Of a DNA stretch of 60,736 bases, positions 8,066-16,836 are shown in pieces. Source of the stretch: Brachybacterium nesterenkovii (GTDB lineage: Bacteria; Actinomycetota; Actinomycetes; Actinomycetales; Dermabacteraceae); NCBI RefSeq assembly GCF_900163655.1, contig NZ_FWFG01000069.1:1-60736 (forward strand). The letters run 5' to 3'. Every line of letters starts with the position of its first letter. Within the stretch, counting starts at the first letter, position 1. A program made the translations under genes and the position numbers. The notes beneath the pieces are model-generated. The model had not been told where the DNA came from. It made no database searches and was given only the letters and a program-made list of their open reading frames with translations.

Positions 8066-9283
8066 GTGGAGTTCCTCGTCATCACCCTCATCGCGGCCTT
8101 CGCCTGCGGGCTCGCGGCCCACCTGCTCCGCCTTCCCCCGCTGATCGGATTCATCGCCGCCGGCTTCCTGCTGAGCGCGCTGGGCGTCGAGCCGCTCCCG
8201 GGGCTGGCCGACATGGGCCGCATCGGCGTGGCCCTGATGCTGTTCACGATCGGCGTGCTCCTGATGCAGGACGCAGCGGCCGTCGCGGTCATCTCCTTCT
8301 CGACCGGCGAGGCTCCGAGCCCGTGGGCCCTCACCCTGCTCGTGCTCATCCCGCTGCTCGTGCTCGCGACCCGGCGCTGGCAGGCGCTGGGGGACGGCGA
8401 TCTGGGAGTGCTGTTCGGCCTCACGATCGCGCTCGTGCCCGGCTACGCGCTCTTCGAGGCCCTGGGCCTGTCCGGGGAGCTCGGCGCGCTCGCGATGGGT
8501 CTCGTCGTCGCGCGCACCTCGGGCGCCGATCAGCTGGCGCGCACTCTGTTCTCCCTGCGCGAGCTCATGCTCATCGGGTTCTTCCTGAACATCGGCTTCC
8601 TGGGCGTGCCCTCCGTGCCCCACGTGGTCCAGGGGCTCGCCCTGCTGCTGCTCCTGCCGCTGCAGGGCATCGGCTACTGGCTGCTGCTGGTGCTGCTGGG
8701 GATGCGTCACCGCACCGCGGTGCTGTCCTCGCTCGCGCTCACCAACTTCTCCGAGTTCGCCCTCATCGTCGCGGCGCTCGGCGTCGAGGCCGGGTGGCTG
8801 GCGAGCGACTGGATGCATGCGCTCGTCGTCGCGGTCGCCGCCAGCTTCGTGGTCGCGGCCGTGCTCAACCCCCTGTCCGTCTCCCTCGCCACGCGGATCT
8901 CGGCGCGCCTGGGGCCCCGCCCCCTCGCGCACCTGCATCCCGACGAGCGCCCGATCGACCTGGGCGACGCCCGTGCCATCGTCCTGGGCATGGGCCGCGT
9001 GGGCCGTCGCGCCTACGACCGCCTGAGCGACGACTACGGGCTGCGCGCGCTGGGCGTCGAGCACGATGCGACGCTCGTGGCCCAGCTGCGCGCGTCTGGA
9101 TCGGACCGCGGGGACCGGACCATCGCGGCCATCGCGCGCTACCGCGAGGACGTCGAGGAGTTCGAGCACCTGGGTCTGGAGACCGTAGTGCACCTGTACG
9201 CCGGCGCCGGCGAGACGCTGGCCGATCAGGCCGCGGAGACCATCGGGCTGCCGTTCCAGCGCGCCGAGGGGACCGTCGCATGA
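8066..9283 (+). CDS. CPA2-type cation:proton antiporter with two internal deletions
   Basis: A 405-residue protein with the N-terminal membrane domain of KefB/YbaL-type antiporters and a C-terminal TrkA-N-like part (VLGMGRVG, near residue 305). Compared with the family as I know it, two blocks are missing in frame. After residue 62 the text jumps from LMLFTIG straight to VLLMQDAAA, losing roughly 70 residues including about two membrane helices. Near residue 350 it jumps from LRASG to IAAIARYRED, losing roughly 50 residues of the nucleotide-binding domain, including the usual GDA loop. The reading frame is intact but transport function is doubtful. The stop overlaps the next start (ATGA). Confidence 0.8.
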   Translation: MEFLVITLIAAFACGLAAHLLRLPPLIGFIAAGFLLSALGVEPLPGLADMGRIGVALMLFTIGVLLMQDAAAVAVISFSTGEAPSPWALTLLVLIPLLVLATRRWQALGDGDLGVLFGLTIALVPGYALFEALGLSGELGALAMGLVVARTSGADQLARTLFSLRELMLIGFFLNIGFLGVPSVPHVVQGLALLLLLPLQGIGYWLLLVLLGMRHRTAVLSSLALTNFSEFALIVAALGVEAGWLASDWMHALVVAVAASFVVAAVLNPLSVSLATRISARLGPRPLAHLHPDERPIDLGDARAIVLGMGRVGRRAYDRLSDDYGLRALGVEHDATLVAQLRASGSDRGDRTIAAIARYREDVEEFEHLGLETVVHLYAGAGETLADQAAETIGLPFQRAEGTVA

Positions 9284-10266
9284 GCGCGCCCGTTCCCGCC
9301 CCGCGCACCGTCCTGGACGCCGAGCAGGCGCGCGCCCTGCGACGGGCCCACGAGGAGCGGGCCGATGCCCTGACCGCGGGGCACCGGGAGCGCAAGGGGC
9401 GGGGCGAGAAGCACCCGGTCGAGGACTTCCTCTTCCACTACTACCCCTTCTCCCCCGCGCGCCTGCGCCGCTGGCACCCGGGCTGGGAGACGGCCTACGA
9501 CGCGGCCGCCGACCCGGTCCCGCACACGACGCCGATGGCCGACGTGCAGGTGGGCGGCGAGCGCTCCTGGTACATCGACGAGCGCGCGGCCGACGGGGCG
9601 GGATCCGGCGGGGCTGCATCCGGCGGGGCGGTGCGGACGCTGCGCCGCGCCGACGTCGGGCGGTATCTCGCCGAGCGCGCCGATGCCCTCGGCTTCATGG
9701 CGCGGCTTCTGCGGGAATCGTCGATGTCGCAGAGAACACCCCAGTTCGGCTGTCTCGGACTGCACGAGTGGGCGATGGTGCACCGTCTGCGCGAGGGCGA
9801 GCTGCGCCACGAGTCCCTCCCCCTGCGCCTGGGCCAGGAGGGAACCGACGCGGTGGTCGCGCGCGAGCGCCTCGTCTGCTCGCACATCGACGCCTTCCGC
9901 TTCTTCACCCCGGCGGCCCGCCCGCTGAACGCACACGAGCCGACGCGCGAGCGCCAGGTCGAGCTCGACAATCCGGCCTGCCTGCACGTGGGGATGGACC
10001 TGTACAAGTGGGCGATGAAGCTCGTGCCGCTGGCGCCGAGCGCCCTGGTGCTCGACTGCTTCGAGCACGCGCGGGAGCTGCGGATCCTGGACATGGAGGC
10101 GAGCCCGTACGACGTCCGGCCGCTCGGCTACGGCGTCGTGCCGATCGAGACGCCGGCCGGCAAGGCCGAGTACGTGCGGCGCCAGCGGGCGCTCGCGGAG
10201 CGCTCCGACGCCCTGCGGCAGCGGATCCTCGCGGCCATCGAGCCGCTCGTCACCCTGCTCGACTGA
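9280..10266 (+). CDS. Conserved actinobacterial protein, '3-methyladenine DNA glycosylase'-like
   Basis: A 328-residue soluble protein recognised by the motif HPVEDFLFHYYPFSP and the following RRWHPG, which mark an actinobacterial family usually labelled 3-methyladenine DNA glycosylase. I see no helix-hairpin-helix or other canonical glycosylase active-site motif, so that label should not be trusted. Many conserved aromatic, His and Cys residues lie in the middle and C-terminal parts (FGCLGLHEWAMVH, DCFEHARELRILDMEASPY). A Gly/Ala-rich insertion occurs near residue 110. The ATG at 9280 overlaps the stop of the antiporter gene, which implies translational coupling. Confidence 0.75.
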   Translation: MSAPVPAPRTVLDAEQARALRRAHEERADALTAGHRERKGRGEKHPVEDFLFHYYPFSPARLRRWHPGWETAYDAAADPVPHTTPMADVQVGGERSWYIDERAADGAGSGGAASGGAVRTLRRADVGRYLAERADALGFMARLLRESSMSQRTPQFGCLGLHEWAMVHRLREGELRHESLPLRLGQEGTDAVVARERLVCSHIDAFRFFTPAARPLNAHEPTRERQVELDNPACLHVGMDLYKWAMKLVPLAPSALVLDCFEHARELRILDMEASPYDVRPLGYGVVPIETPAGKAEYVRRQRALAERSDALRQRILAAIEPLVTLLD

Positions 10267-10358
10267 CACGCAGTGCCGCGCGGCATCTCCCGCCGCGGCA
10301 CCGGCGCCTCCGGTCACAGCACCGGCGACTCCCGTCGTCGTCCGTCACCCCCGCCTGA

Positions 10359-10364
10359 GAGACT
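10359..10364 (+). promoter_or_regulatory. -10 box of the DUF3516 helicase (leaderless start)
   Basis: GAGACT, six bases, then ATG at 10371, with no ribosome-binding site between. Confidence 0.45.
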
Positions 10365-10370
10365 GGCCCC

Positions 10371-12935
10371 ATGCCCTCCCTCTCCCCCTTCCTGCCCGGC
10401 ACCGCCGATGCCCCCGTGAGCGACCAGGACGCGATCGTCGACGGCTTCCTCGCCTCCCAGGAGGCGGTGGGCCGCACGCTCTACCCGCATCAGGAGGAGG
10501 CGCTGCTGGCGATCGCCGCCGGGGACCACGTGATCGCGGCGACCCCTACCGGATCGGGGAAGACGACGATCGGGTACGCGGCGATCTTCGCCGCGGTCGC
10601 CCGCGGCGAGCGGGCGTACTACACGGCCCCGATCAAGGCGCTCGTCTCGGAGAAGTTCTTCGACCTGGTCGCGATGTTCGGCGCGGACATGGTGGGCATG
10701 ATGACCGGCGACTCCTCGGTCAACCACGACGCCCCGATCATCGTGTGCACCGCGGAGATCCTCGCCAACCATGCCCTGCGCGATGGGCCGACCAGCGACG
10801 TGGGCCTCGCGGTGATGGACGAGTTCCACTTCTACGGGGACTCCCAGCGCGGCTGGGCCTGGCAGGTGCCGCTGCTCGAGCTGCCCCGCTGCCAGATGGT
10901 GCTCATGAGCGCGACGCTCGGGGACGTGACGGCGTTCGTCACCGACCTCGAGGAGCGCACCGAGCGCGACGTGACCGTCGTGGCCGACGCCCCGCGGCCC
11001 GTGCCGCTGGACTTCCGCTGGTCGCTGGACCCGCTGCCCGACACGATCCGCACCGTGCTCGAGGACCGCGATGCCCCCGTCTACATCGTCCACTTCACCC
11101 AGAAGGATGCGCTCGAGCAGGCGCAGGCGCTCAGCGGCACCAAGGTGCTCTCGGCCGAGGAGGCGGAGCGCATCCGCGAGCTGATCGGCGACTTCCGCTT
11201 CTCCCGCGGCTTCGGGCAGATCCTGTCCAAGCTCGTGCGCCAGGGCATCGGCGTGCACCACGCGGGGATGCTGCCCAAGTACCGGCGTCTGGTCGAGCGC
11301 CTCGCGCAGTCGGGCCTGCTCAAGATCATCTGCGGCACCGACACCCTGGGCGTGGGCATCAACGTGCCCATCCGCACGGTGCTGCTGACGGGCCTGGCCA
11401 AGTACGACGGGCGCCGCTCTCGCCTGCTCAACGCCCGCGAGTTCCACCAGATCGCCGGGCGCGCCGGCCGTGCGGGCTTCGACACGGTGGGCCACGTGAT
11501 CGTCCAGGCGCCCGAGTGGACGATCGAGTTCGAGCAGCAGCGGGCCAAGCAGCGGGCGCGCGAGGAGAACGGGCAGACCCCGAACTCGGCCAAGAAGCGC
11601 AAGAAGGAGCCCAAGCCCAAGATCCCCGAGGGCGCGGTCTCGTGGTCCGAGGCGAATCTGACCAAGCTCGTGGAGAACCCGCCGGAGCCTCTGCGCCCGC
11701 ACCTGCGCATCACGTCCTCGATGCTGCTGGCGCTCATCGCACGCCCCGGCGACGCGGTGGCCTCGGCGCGGCACCTGATCTTCACCTCCCACCAGACGCG
11801 CTCGCAGCAGGTGGCGCTCGCCCGCCAGGCGATCGAGCTGTTCCGGGGGCTGCGGGACGCCGACATCGTCGAGGTGCTGCCCGAGCCCGATCACCTGGGC
11901 CGCCGCATCGCCCTCACCGAGGATCTGCAGCTGGACTTCACGATGAATCAGCCGCTGGCACCGTTCGCGATCGCGATGATCGACGCGCTCGATGAGGCCT
12001 CCGAGACCCTGACGATGGACACGGTCTCGATCATCGAGGCGATCCTGGAGGATCCGTTCCAGATCCTCCTGGCCCAGCAGAACGCCGCCAAGGGCGAGCT
12101 GCTGGCCGAGCTCAAGGCCGACGGCGTCGAGTACACCGAGCGGATGGCGCTGCTGGACGAGGTCACCTGGCCCAGGCCCCTGGCCGAGGACCTCGAGGCC
12201 TCGCTCGAGATCTACCGCCGCTCCCACCCGTGGGTGCGGGAGGACGACCTCTCCCCCAAGTCGATCGTCCGCGAGATCTACGAGACCGGGCAGACGTTCA
12301 GCGAGTTCGTGCAGCGCTACGGGCTGCAGCGCTCCGAGGGCATCGTCCTGCGCTACCTCTCCGACGCCTACCAGGCGATGCGCCGCACGATCCCGCAGGA
12401 TCTGCGGACCGAGGAGCTCGAGGATGTCATCGAGTGGCTGGGCGTGCTCGTGCGCGGCATCGACTCCTCGCTGCTGGACGAGTGGGAGGCCCTGGCCCAT
12501 CCCGCCGACGACGAGGGCGATGCCGCGAGCGAGGTGCGCCCGGCCTCTCCGCGCGGGCTGTCCGCCCAGACGAAGGTGCTGCGCCGGATGGTGCGGGCCG
12601 CCATGTGGCAGCGCGTCGAGCACTTCGCCTTCGAGCGGGAGGCGCGCCTGGCCGAGCTCGACGGCGCCTCCGGCTGGGACCGGAAGGCCTGGGCGCAGGC
12701 TATGGACGACTACTACGACACCTACGACGAGGTCGGGATCGACGCCCCCGCCCGCTCCCCGAAGCTGCTGCAGATCATCGAGGAGTCGAAGGTCTGGCGC
12801 ATCCGCCAGGTGCTGGACGATCCGCAGGGCCACCACGACTGGGCGATCGAGGCCGAGCTCGACCTGGAGGCGACCGACGAGGCGGGCGAGCCGGTGCTCG
12901 CGATCACGAAGGTCGGGGAGATCAGCGCGTTCTGA
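10371..12935 (+). CDS. DEAD/DEAH-box helicase with DUF3516 C-terminus
   Basis: An 854-residue superfamily 2 helicase related to Ski2/Mtr4-type RNA helicases. Walker A is ATPTGSGKTT (residues 57-66). Motif II is DEFH at 150-153, a variant of DEVH. Later motifs include GTDTLGVGIN and QIAGRAGRAG. The C-terminal half matches the DUF3516 domain that follows the helicase core in actinobacterial members. RNA processing or decay is likely by homology, but the substrate is unproven. The gene is monocistronic: an 80-bp convergent gap with a short hairpin follows. Confidence 0.93.
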   Translation: MPSLSPFLPGTADAPVSDQDAIVDGFLASQEAVGRTLYPHQEEALLAIAAGDHVIAATPTGSGKTTIGYAAIFAAVARGERAYYTAPIKALVSEKFFDLVAMFGADMVGMMTGDSSVNHDAPIIVCTAEILANHALRDGPTSDVGLAVMDEFHFYGDSQRGWAWQVPLLELPRCQMVLMSATLGDVTAFVTDLEERTERDVTVVADAPRPVPLDFRWSLDPLPDTIRTVLEDRDAPVYIVHFTQKDALEQAQALSGTKVLSAEEAERIRELIGDFRFSRGFGQILSKLVRQGIGVHHAGMLPKYRRLVERLAQSGLLKIICGTDTLGVGINVPIRTVLLTGLAKYDGRRSRLLNAREFHQIAGRAGRAGFDTVGHVIVQAPEWTIEFEQQRAKQRAREENGQTPNSAKKRKKEPKPKIPEGAVSWSEANLTKLVENPPEPLRPHLRITSSMLLALIARPGDAVASARHLIFTSHQTRSQQVALARQAIELFRGLRDADIVEVLPEPDHLGRRIALTEDLQLDFTMNQPLAPFAIAMIDALDEASETLTMDTVSIIEAILEDPFQILLAQQNAAKGELLAELKADGVEYTERMALLDEVTWPRPLAEDLEASLEIYRRSHPWVREDDLSPKSIVREIYETGQTFSEFVQRYGLQRSEGIVLRYLSDAYQAMRRTIPQDLRTEELEDVIEWLGVLVRGIDSSLLDEWEALAHPADDEGDAASEVRPASPRGLSAQTKVLRRMVRAAMWQRVEHFAFEREARLAELDGASGWDRKAWAQAMDDYYDTYDEVGIDAPARSPKLLQIIEESKVWRIRQVLDDPQGHHDWAIEAELDLEATDEAGEPVLAITKVGEISAF

Positions 12936-12982
12936 GCCGCGGCGGTGCGGCCGGCGGGCGGGCGAGGCAGGCCGATCAGTCC

Positions 12983-13010
12983 CGGCACCTCGCGAACAGC
13001 CCCGGTGCCG
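12983..13010. terminator. Short hairpin between convergent helicase and AKR genes
   Basis: A 7-bp stem (12983-12989 with 13004-13010) lies in the 80-bp convergent gap. It is a plausible but weak bidirectional terminator. Confidence 0.45.
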
Positions 13011-13015
13011 TCCGG

Positions 13016-13990
13016 TCAGCTCGCGAAGGGCGTGTACCCCTGGGGGCGGCGGTCCGGGCCGATGGCCGCGAGCTCCGCGAAATCCTCGGCGCTCGGCTCC
13101 CACTCCAGGGCGGCGATGTTGGAGGCGATCTGCTCGCGGCGGCTCACGCCCGAGATGACCGAGCCGATCACGGGCCTGGCGGCGAGCGCACCGATCGCGA
13201 CGTGCAGCAGCGGGACGCCGCGCGCGTCGGCGAAGGCCTGCAGGGCGTCGATCGTGTCGAAGTCCGCGCTCTCGAGGCGGCTGCGCTGGCGGGACTCGGC
13301 CAGGCGGCTGCCCTCCGGCGCGGCGGCGCCGCGGCGGTACTTGCCGGTCAGCAGGCCGTAGGCGAGCGGGAAATAGGGCAGGACGCCGATGCCGAGCTCC
13401 TCGCTGGCCGGCAGCAGCTCGGCCTCGGCGGAGCGGTTGTACAGCGAGTACTCGTCCTGCACGGAGACGAAGCGGGAGGTGCTCAGGGCACGGGCGAGGC
13501 CGTCGGCATGCGCGACCTCCCAGGCGCTGCGGTTGGAGGAGCCGATGTAGAGGACCTTGCCCTCTCGCACCAGGTCGTCGAGGGCCTCGAGGGTCTCCTC
13601 GAGCGGCGTGGCGCGGTCCGGGGTGTGCATCTGCAGCAGGTCGATGCGGTCGGTGCCCAGGCGCCGCAGGGAGGCCTCGACGGCCTGGCGGATGTACCGG
13701 CGCGAGCCGCGGGCCAGGCCGTCCGGTCCGTCGTCCTCGGTGACGGGCATGCCGAACTTGGTGGCGACGACGGCGCGGTCGCGGCGTCCCTGCAGGGCCG
13801 CGCCCAGCAGGCTCTCGGACTCGCCGGCGCTGTAGGTGTCGGCGGTGTCGAACAGGGTGATCCCCTGCTCGAGGGCCTCGCCGACGATCGCGTCGACCTC
13901 GTCGGCATCGGTGCGGGCGCCGAACGCATTGCACCCCACGCCGAGGACGGAGACGACGAGACCGCTGGAGCCCAGATTCCTGTATCGCAT
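13016..13990 (-). CDS. Aldo/keto reductase
   Basis: A 324-residue NADPH-dependent oxidoreductase with a TIM-barrel fold. The catalytic tetrad is visible: Asp and Tyr in DTADTYSAGE, Lys in VATKFGMP, His in LQMHTPD. The cofactor-binding C-terminal region contains VISGVSRREQ. It is close to the YhdN/IolS-like group of general-stress AKRs, and the substrate is unknown. The start at 13990 lies 7 nt after TAGGGT (13998-14003), a leaderless arrangement. A longer open frame to 14671 runs antiparallel in sense to the next gene and is not coding. Confidence 0.93.
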   Translation of the reverse strand: MRYRNLGSSGLVVSVLGVGCNAFGARTDADEVDAIVGEALEQGITLFDTADTYSAGESESLLGAALQGRRDRAVVATKFGMPVTEDDGPDGLARGSRRYIRQAVEASLRRLGTDRIDLLQMHTPDRATPLEETLEALDDLVREGKVLYIGSSNRSAWEVAHADGLARALSTSRFVSVQDEYSLYNRSAEAELLPASEELGIGVLPYFPLAYGLLTGKYRRGAAAPEGSRLAESRQRSRLESADFDTIDALQAFADARGVPLLHVAIGALAARPVIGSVISGVSRREQIASNIAALEWEPSAEDFAELAAIGPDRRPQGYTPFAS

Positions 13991-13997
13991 GGGGACG

Positions 13998-14003
13998 ACC
14001 CTA
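13998..14003 (-). promoter_or_regulatory. -10 box of the AKR gene (leaderless start)
   Basis: TAGGGT on the minus strand, seven bases, then ATG. Confidence 0.6.
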
Positions 14004-14028
14004 CCGAGGCGGGATCGGCAGCGGATCC

Positions 14029-14059
14029 CGGGCCCGGCCACCGCGGCGGGCCGGGCCCG
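14029..14059 (-). terminator. Terminator of the nar operon
   Basis: An 11-bp perfect GC stem (14029-14039 with 14049-14059) with a 9-nt loop lies 54 nt after the stop of the last gene of the nar-mobA unit and before the AKR promoter. Confidence 0.75.
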
Positions 14060-14112
14060 GCCGTGCGCATGCGCCTGCGACCATCCGCGGTGCTGTCGTC
14101 GACCGGTCGTCG

Positions 14113-14400
14113 TCAGCTCGCGGTCGCCTCGGCCTCGCGAGCGAGCAGACCCTCGACCGCACGGCAGGCGGTCTCGAGGTCCGCGCCCCGGCCGACGGCG
14201 ACCCCGACGAGGTAGGACGCGATCGGCGCCATCGACCGCTGGACGCCGTGCGCGACGGCCCCCGTGGTCTCGTGGATGCGGTCGACGTCGAGCTGCGCGG
14301 CCCCTGCCGGCAGCCCCAGCTCGGCCTCGGCGCGTGCGAGCCAGGGGGCGAGGACATCGGTCCAGTCGTCCTGGGCGGTGACGGGAGGGCGCGAGCTCAT
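14113..14400 (-). CDS. DUF6457 protein
   Basis: A 95-residue soluble protein that matches the DUF6457 pattern. The family is usually encoded next to, or fused to, MobA-like molybdopterin nucleotidyltransferases. Predicted all-helical, with a central HETTGAVAHGVQRS segment. Its ATG overlaps the mobA stop codon (ATGA), so it is translationally coupled as the last gene of the nar-mobA unit. A role in Mo-cofactor maturation or loading is inferred from context only. Confidence 0.8.
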   Translation of the reverse strand: MSSRPPVTAQDDWTDVLAPWLARAEAELGLPAGAAQLDVDRIHETTGAVAHGVQRSMAPIASYLVGVAVGRGADLETACRAVEGLLAREAEATAS

Positions 14401-15275
14401 GACGGGTCTCCTTCCGAAGACGCGGGCTGGTCGGGAGATGAGAGCGGATCGGCGGACGAGCGCCGATCGGCGGGCAGGGACGGGGCGGTGCGGCGAGCGG
14501 CGTCGGGATCCCCCGACAGCCGCGCCTCCCAGGCGGCGTGCTGCTCCCACGTGTCGACGTCGTCGAGAGCGGCGGCGGGCAGAACGGCGTCGACCAGGTC
14601 CAGCTGGGCCAGCAGGGAGCGGACGGAGCGGTCCCGGTCGCCGCCGCTGTCCAGGGCGGCACGGATGGCATCGGGGCGCGCGATGAACGCGAGATTCTCG
14701 CGGTGCCCGTCGGGACGAACGGCGATCGCGCCGTCGGCGTCCCCGGCCCCCTGCAGCGCCCCCAGCAGGGCGGGGACCGCCTGCGCGGCTCCGGGCATGT
14801 CGCAGGCGAGCACGAGCACCGCGTCGGTCATGCGATCCGCAGAGCCGCCGTCTGCGTCCGCAGAGCCGCCGTCCGAGTCCGCGAAGCCGCTGCCCCCAAA
14901 CCCCGTTCCGGATCCGGCGGCATCCGGCGATCCCGCCGCCGCGGCGAGCGCCGCGAGGCCGGCGGAGATGCCGGCCACCGGGCCGCCGTGCGGCGGATCC
15001 TCGAGGGTCCGCAGCACACCCGCGGGAAGCCGAACGCTCTCCGGCGCGACGACGCAGATCCGGCGACGAGCCGCCACCGCCGCGAGCACCCGGTCCAGCA
15101 GCCGCTCCCCCGCGAGCACGACGTCCGGCTTGGACGCTCCGCCGAGACGACGGCCCGTGCCGCCCGCCAGGACGATCGCATCGACCGCCCCGGTGCGCGG
15201 CGTCACGGACCCCGCGATGTCGGCAGGCCCCGCGGTGTCGGCAGGCCCAGCGGAGTCTGCGGGCTCGACGGGCAT
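14397..15275 (-). CDS. mobA: Molybdenum cofactor guanylyltransferase
   Basis: A 292-residue MobA-like NTP transferase that would attach GMP to molybdopterin to make the bis-MGD cofactor of NarG. The nucleotide-binding loop LAGGTGRRLGGASKPD lies near residue 37, and the metal-binding Asp is in LVLACDMPG. It is longer than usual because of low-complexity inserts: an N-terminal ADxAGP repeat and a central Gly/Ser/Asp-rich stretch of about 30 residues, both encoded by short tandem repeats. The start overlaps the narI stop (ATGA), which ties its synthesis to the nitrate reductase it serves. Confidence 0.88.
   Translation of the reverse strand: MPVEPADSAGPADTAGPADIAGSVTPRTGAVDAIVLAGGTGRRLGGASKPDVVLAGERLLDRVLAAVAARRRICVVAPESVRLPAGVLRTLEDPPHGGPVAGISAGLAALAAAAGSPDAAGSGTGFGGSGFADSDGGSADADGGSADRMTDAVLVLACDMPGAAQAVPALLGALQGAGDADGAIAVRPDGHRENLAFIARPDAIRAALDSGGDRDRSVRSLLAQLDLVDAVLPAAALDDVDTWEQHAAWEARLSGDPDAARRTAPSLPADRRSSADPLSSPDQPASSEGDPS
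14836..14877. repeat. 21-bp tandem repeat inside mobA
   Basis: Two 21-bp units (14836-14856 and 14857-14877) starting TCCGCAGAGCCGCCGTC, with a degenerate third after them. They encode the Gly/Ser/Ala/Asp-rich insert of MobA. Confidence 0.7.
15214..15267. repeat. 18-bp tandem repeat at the mobA 5' end
   Basis: Three in-phase 18-bp units (15214-15231, 15232-15249 and a degenerate 15250-15267) encode the ADxAGP repeats near the MobA N-terminus. Confidence 0.7.
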
Positions 15276-16006
15276 CAGTAGTTGATCTTCTCCCACCCGC
15301 GGCGCTCCGCCTCGCGGCGGGGATCCTTCGAGCGGTAGACGATGTACGGGCGGTTCAGGTAGCCGATCGGCGCGGCGAACACGTGCACCAGGCGCGTGAA
15401 CGGCCAGATCGCGAACAGCGCGAGCGCGCTCAGCACATGGAGCTGGAAGAAGATCGGCGCGGACATCATCAGCTCGGCGTTCGGACGCAGCGTCCAGAAG
15501 TTCCGGAACCAGACGGAGACGCCCTCGCGGTAGTCGTACTCGCCGAACGTCGAGTGCACGAGCGTGGCCAGCACGCCGAACAGGATCGTCAGCGACAGCG
15601 ACAGGTACATGAGCTTGTCGCCGGGCGTGGTCGCCCCGAACACGCGGGAGTTCGTCCGCCGCCGGTACAGCAGGATCAGCAGTCCGCCCACGCACGCGAC
15701 CGCGGCCGCGAGGCCGATGATGACCGCCATCAGGTGGTACATGTGGTTGGAGATCCCGAAGAACTCGGTCACGGCCTTGGGGATGCACAGGCCCACCACG
15801 TGGCCCACGAAGATGCCGATGATGCCGAAGTGGAACATCGGGGAGCCCCAGGCCAGCAGCTTGGACTCGTAGATCTGGCTCGAGCGCGTGGTCCATCCGA
15901 AGCGATCCTTCGAGAAGCGCCACACGTGCCCGAGCACGAACACGGCCAGCACCACGTAAGGGACGACCACCCACAGCAGGGTGGCGTACTTCGGGGTCTC
16001 GTTCAC
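15275..16006 (-). CDS. narI: Respiratory nitrate reductase gamma subunit (cytochrome b)
   Basis: A 243-residue integral membrane subunit with five predicted helices. It oxidises menaquinol and passes electrons through two b hemes to NarH. It begins MNETPKYATLLW. Conserved histidines for heme ligation lie in HVWRF, FGIIGIFVGHVVG, HMYHLM and LHVLSALALFAIWPFTRLVH. A GTG start at 16006 overlaps the narJ stop (GTGA), and the gene ends overlapping mobA. Position and length fit the standard narGHJI order. Confidence 0.96.
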   Translation of the reverse strand: MNETPKYATLLWVVVPYVVLAVFVLGHVWRFSKDRFGWTTRSSQIYESKLLAWGSPMFHFGIIGIFVGHVVGLCIPKAVTEFFGISNHMYHLMAVIIGLAAAVACVGGLLILLYRRRTNSRVFGATTPGDKLMYLSLSLTILFGVLATLVHSTFGEYDYREGVSVWFRNFWTLRPNAELMMSAPIFFQLHVLSALALFAIWPFTRLVHVFAAPIGYLNRPYIVYRSKDPRREAERRGWEKINY

Positions 16007-16836
16007 GAGGGGCGTCCTCTCATCAGGTCCAGCGGCACGGGGCCGGGCGACGCGGCATGGTCGCCGCAGCCAGCCCCCGACATCGTCTGATCGTGCATGA
16101 TCAGGGCGTCATGGGAGATCGAATCGGTGTCCACGCCGTAGCCGTCGAGCCCGACGGTCTCCTCGGCGGGGCCCTCCGCCGCCAGGCGGGCGACGGCCTC
16201 GCGGTCGTCGGCGTCCATCGGCGGGAGCGTCGAGCAGATCGCGACGAGGGCGCCGTGCCACGGCGAGGCGATCTCCTCGAGGTGCAGGCGCAGCATCTCG
16301 ATGCCGGCCCGGTTGGCGCGCAGGATCTTCGCCCCGCGCATCGGATCGTGGGCGGCCGCGAACTCCAGCACCACGGCGAGGTGGTCGGGCAGCTCGCTGT
16401 CATCCATCTCGAGGCCCGCCGCCCGGTAGTCCTGCTTGATCCGCACGAGCGCCATGCCGCGGCGGCGTGTGTCGCCCTGGCTGAAGTACGTCAGATACAG
16501 GCAGCCGCGGCGCCGGGTGTCGAAGGTGTCGACGTAGAGCTCCTGCAGCTCGAGCGGGTCGATGCGGCCGATCGCGTCGAGGCAGGTGCGCAGCGCCTCC
16601 CCGGTGCGGCCCGGCAGCGCCGCGACCAGCTCGCGGATCTGCTCGCCGTGGGCGAGCGCCTCCGCATCCGGGTAGGTGAGCAGCCAGGACGCGGCGAGCC
16701 ACGCGGCGCGCTGGTCCTCGACCGGGAGACCGCTGGCCAGCAGCAGCTCCTCGGGCGAGGCCGGTGTCGCGCCGCGGGGCATCGCGTCCGCGTCCTCGCC
16801 GCGGGCCTTGGCGATCGCCCGGGCCAGCAGGCCCAT
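16003..16836 (-). CDS. narJ: Nitrate reductase molybdenum cofactor assembly chaperone
   Basis: A 277-residue member of the NarJ/TorD chaperone family. It binds apo-NarG and helps insert the Mo cofactor before membrane docking. The family core is recognisable from LAASWLLTYPD through ELYVDTFDTRRRGCLYLTYFSQGDTRRRG. The N- and C-terminal extensions are poorly conserved. The start overlaps the narH stop (TGATG), and the stop overlaps the narI GTG, so all three subunits are tightly coupled. Confidence 0.94.
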   Translation of the reverse strand: MGLLARAIAKARGEDADAMPRGATPASPEELLLASGLPVEDQRAAWLAASWLLTYPDAEALAHGEQIRELVAALPGRTGEALRTCLDAIGRIDPLELQELYVDTFDTRRRGCLYLTYFSQGDTRRRGMALVRIKQDYRAAGLEMDDSELPDHLAVVLEFAAAHDPMRGAKILRANRAGIEMLRLHLEEIASPWHGALVAICSTLPPMDADDREAVARLAAEGPAEETVGLDGYGVDTDSISHDALIMHDQTMSGAGCGDHAASPGPVPLDLMRGRPS

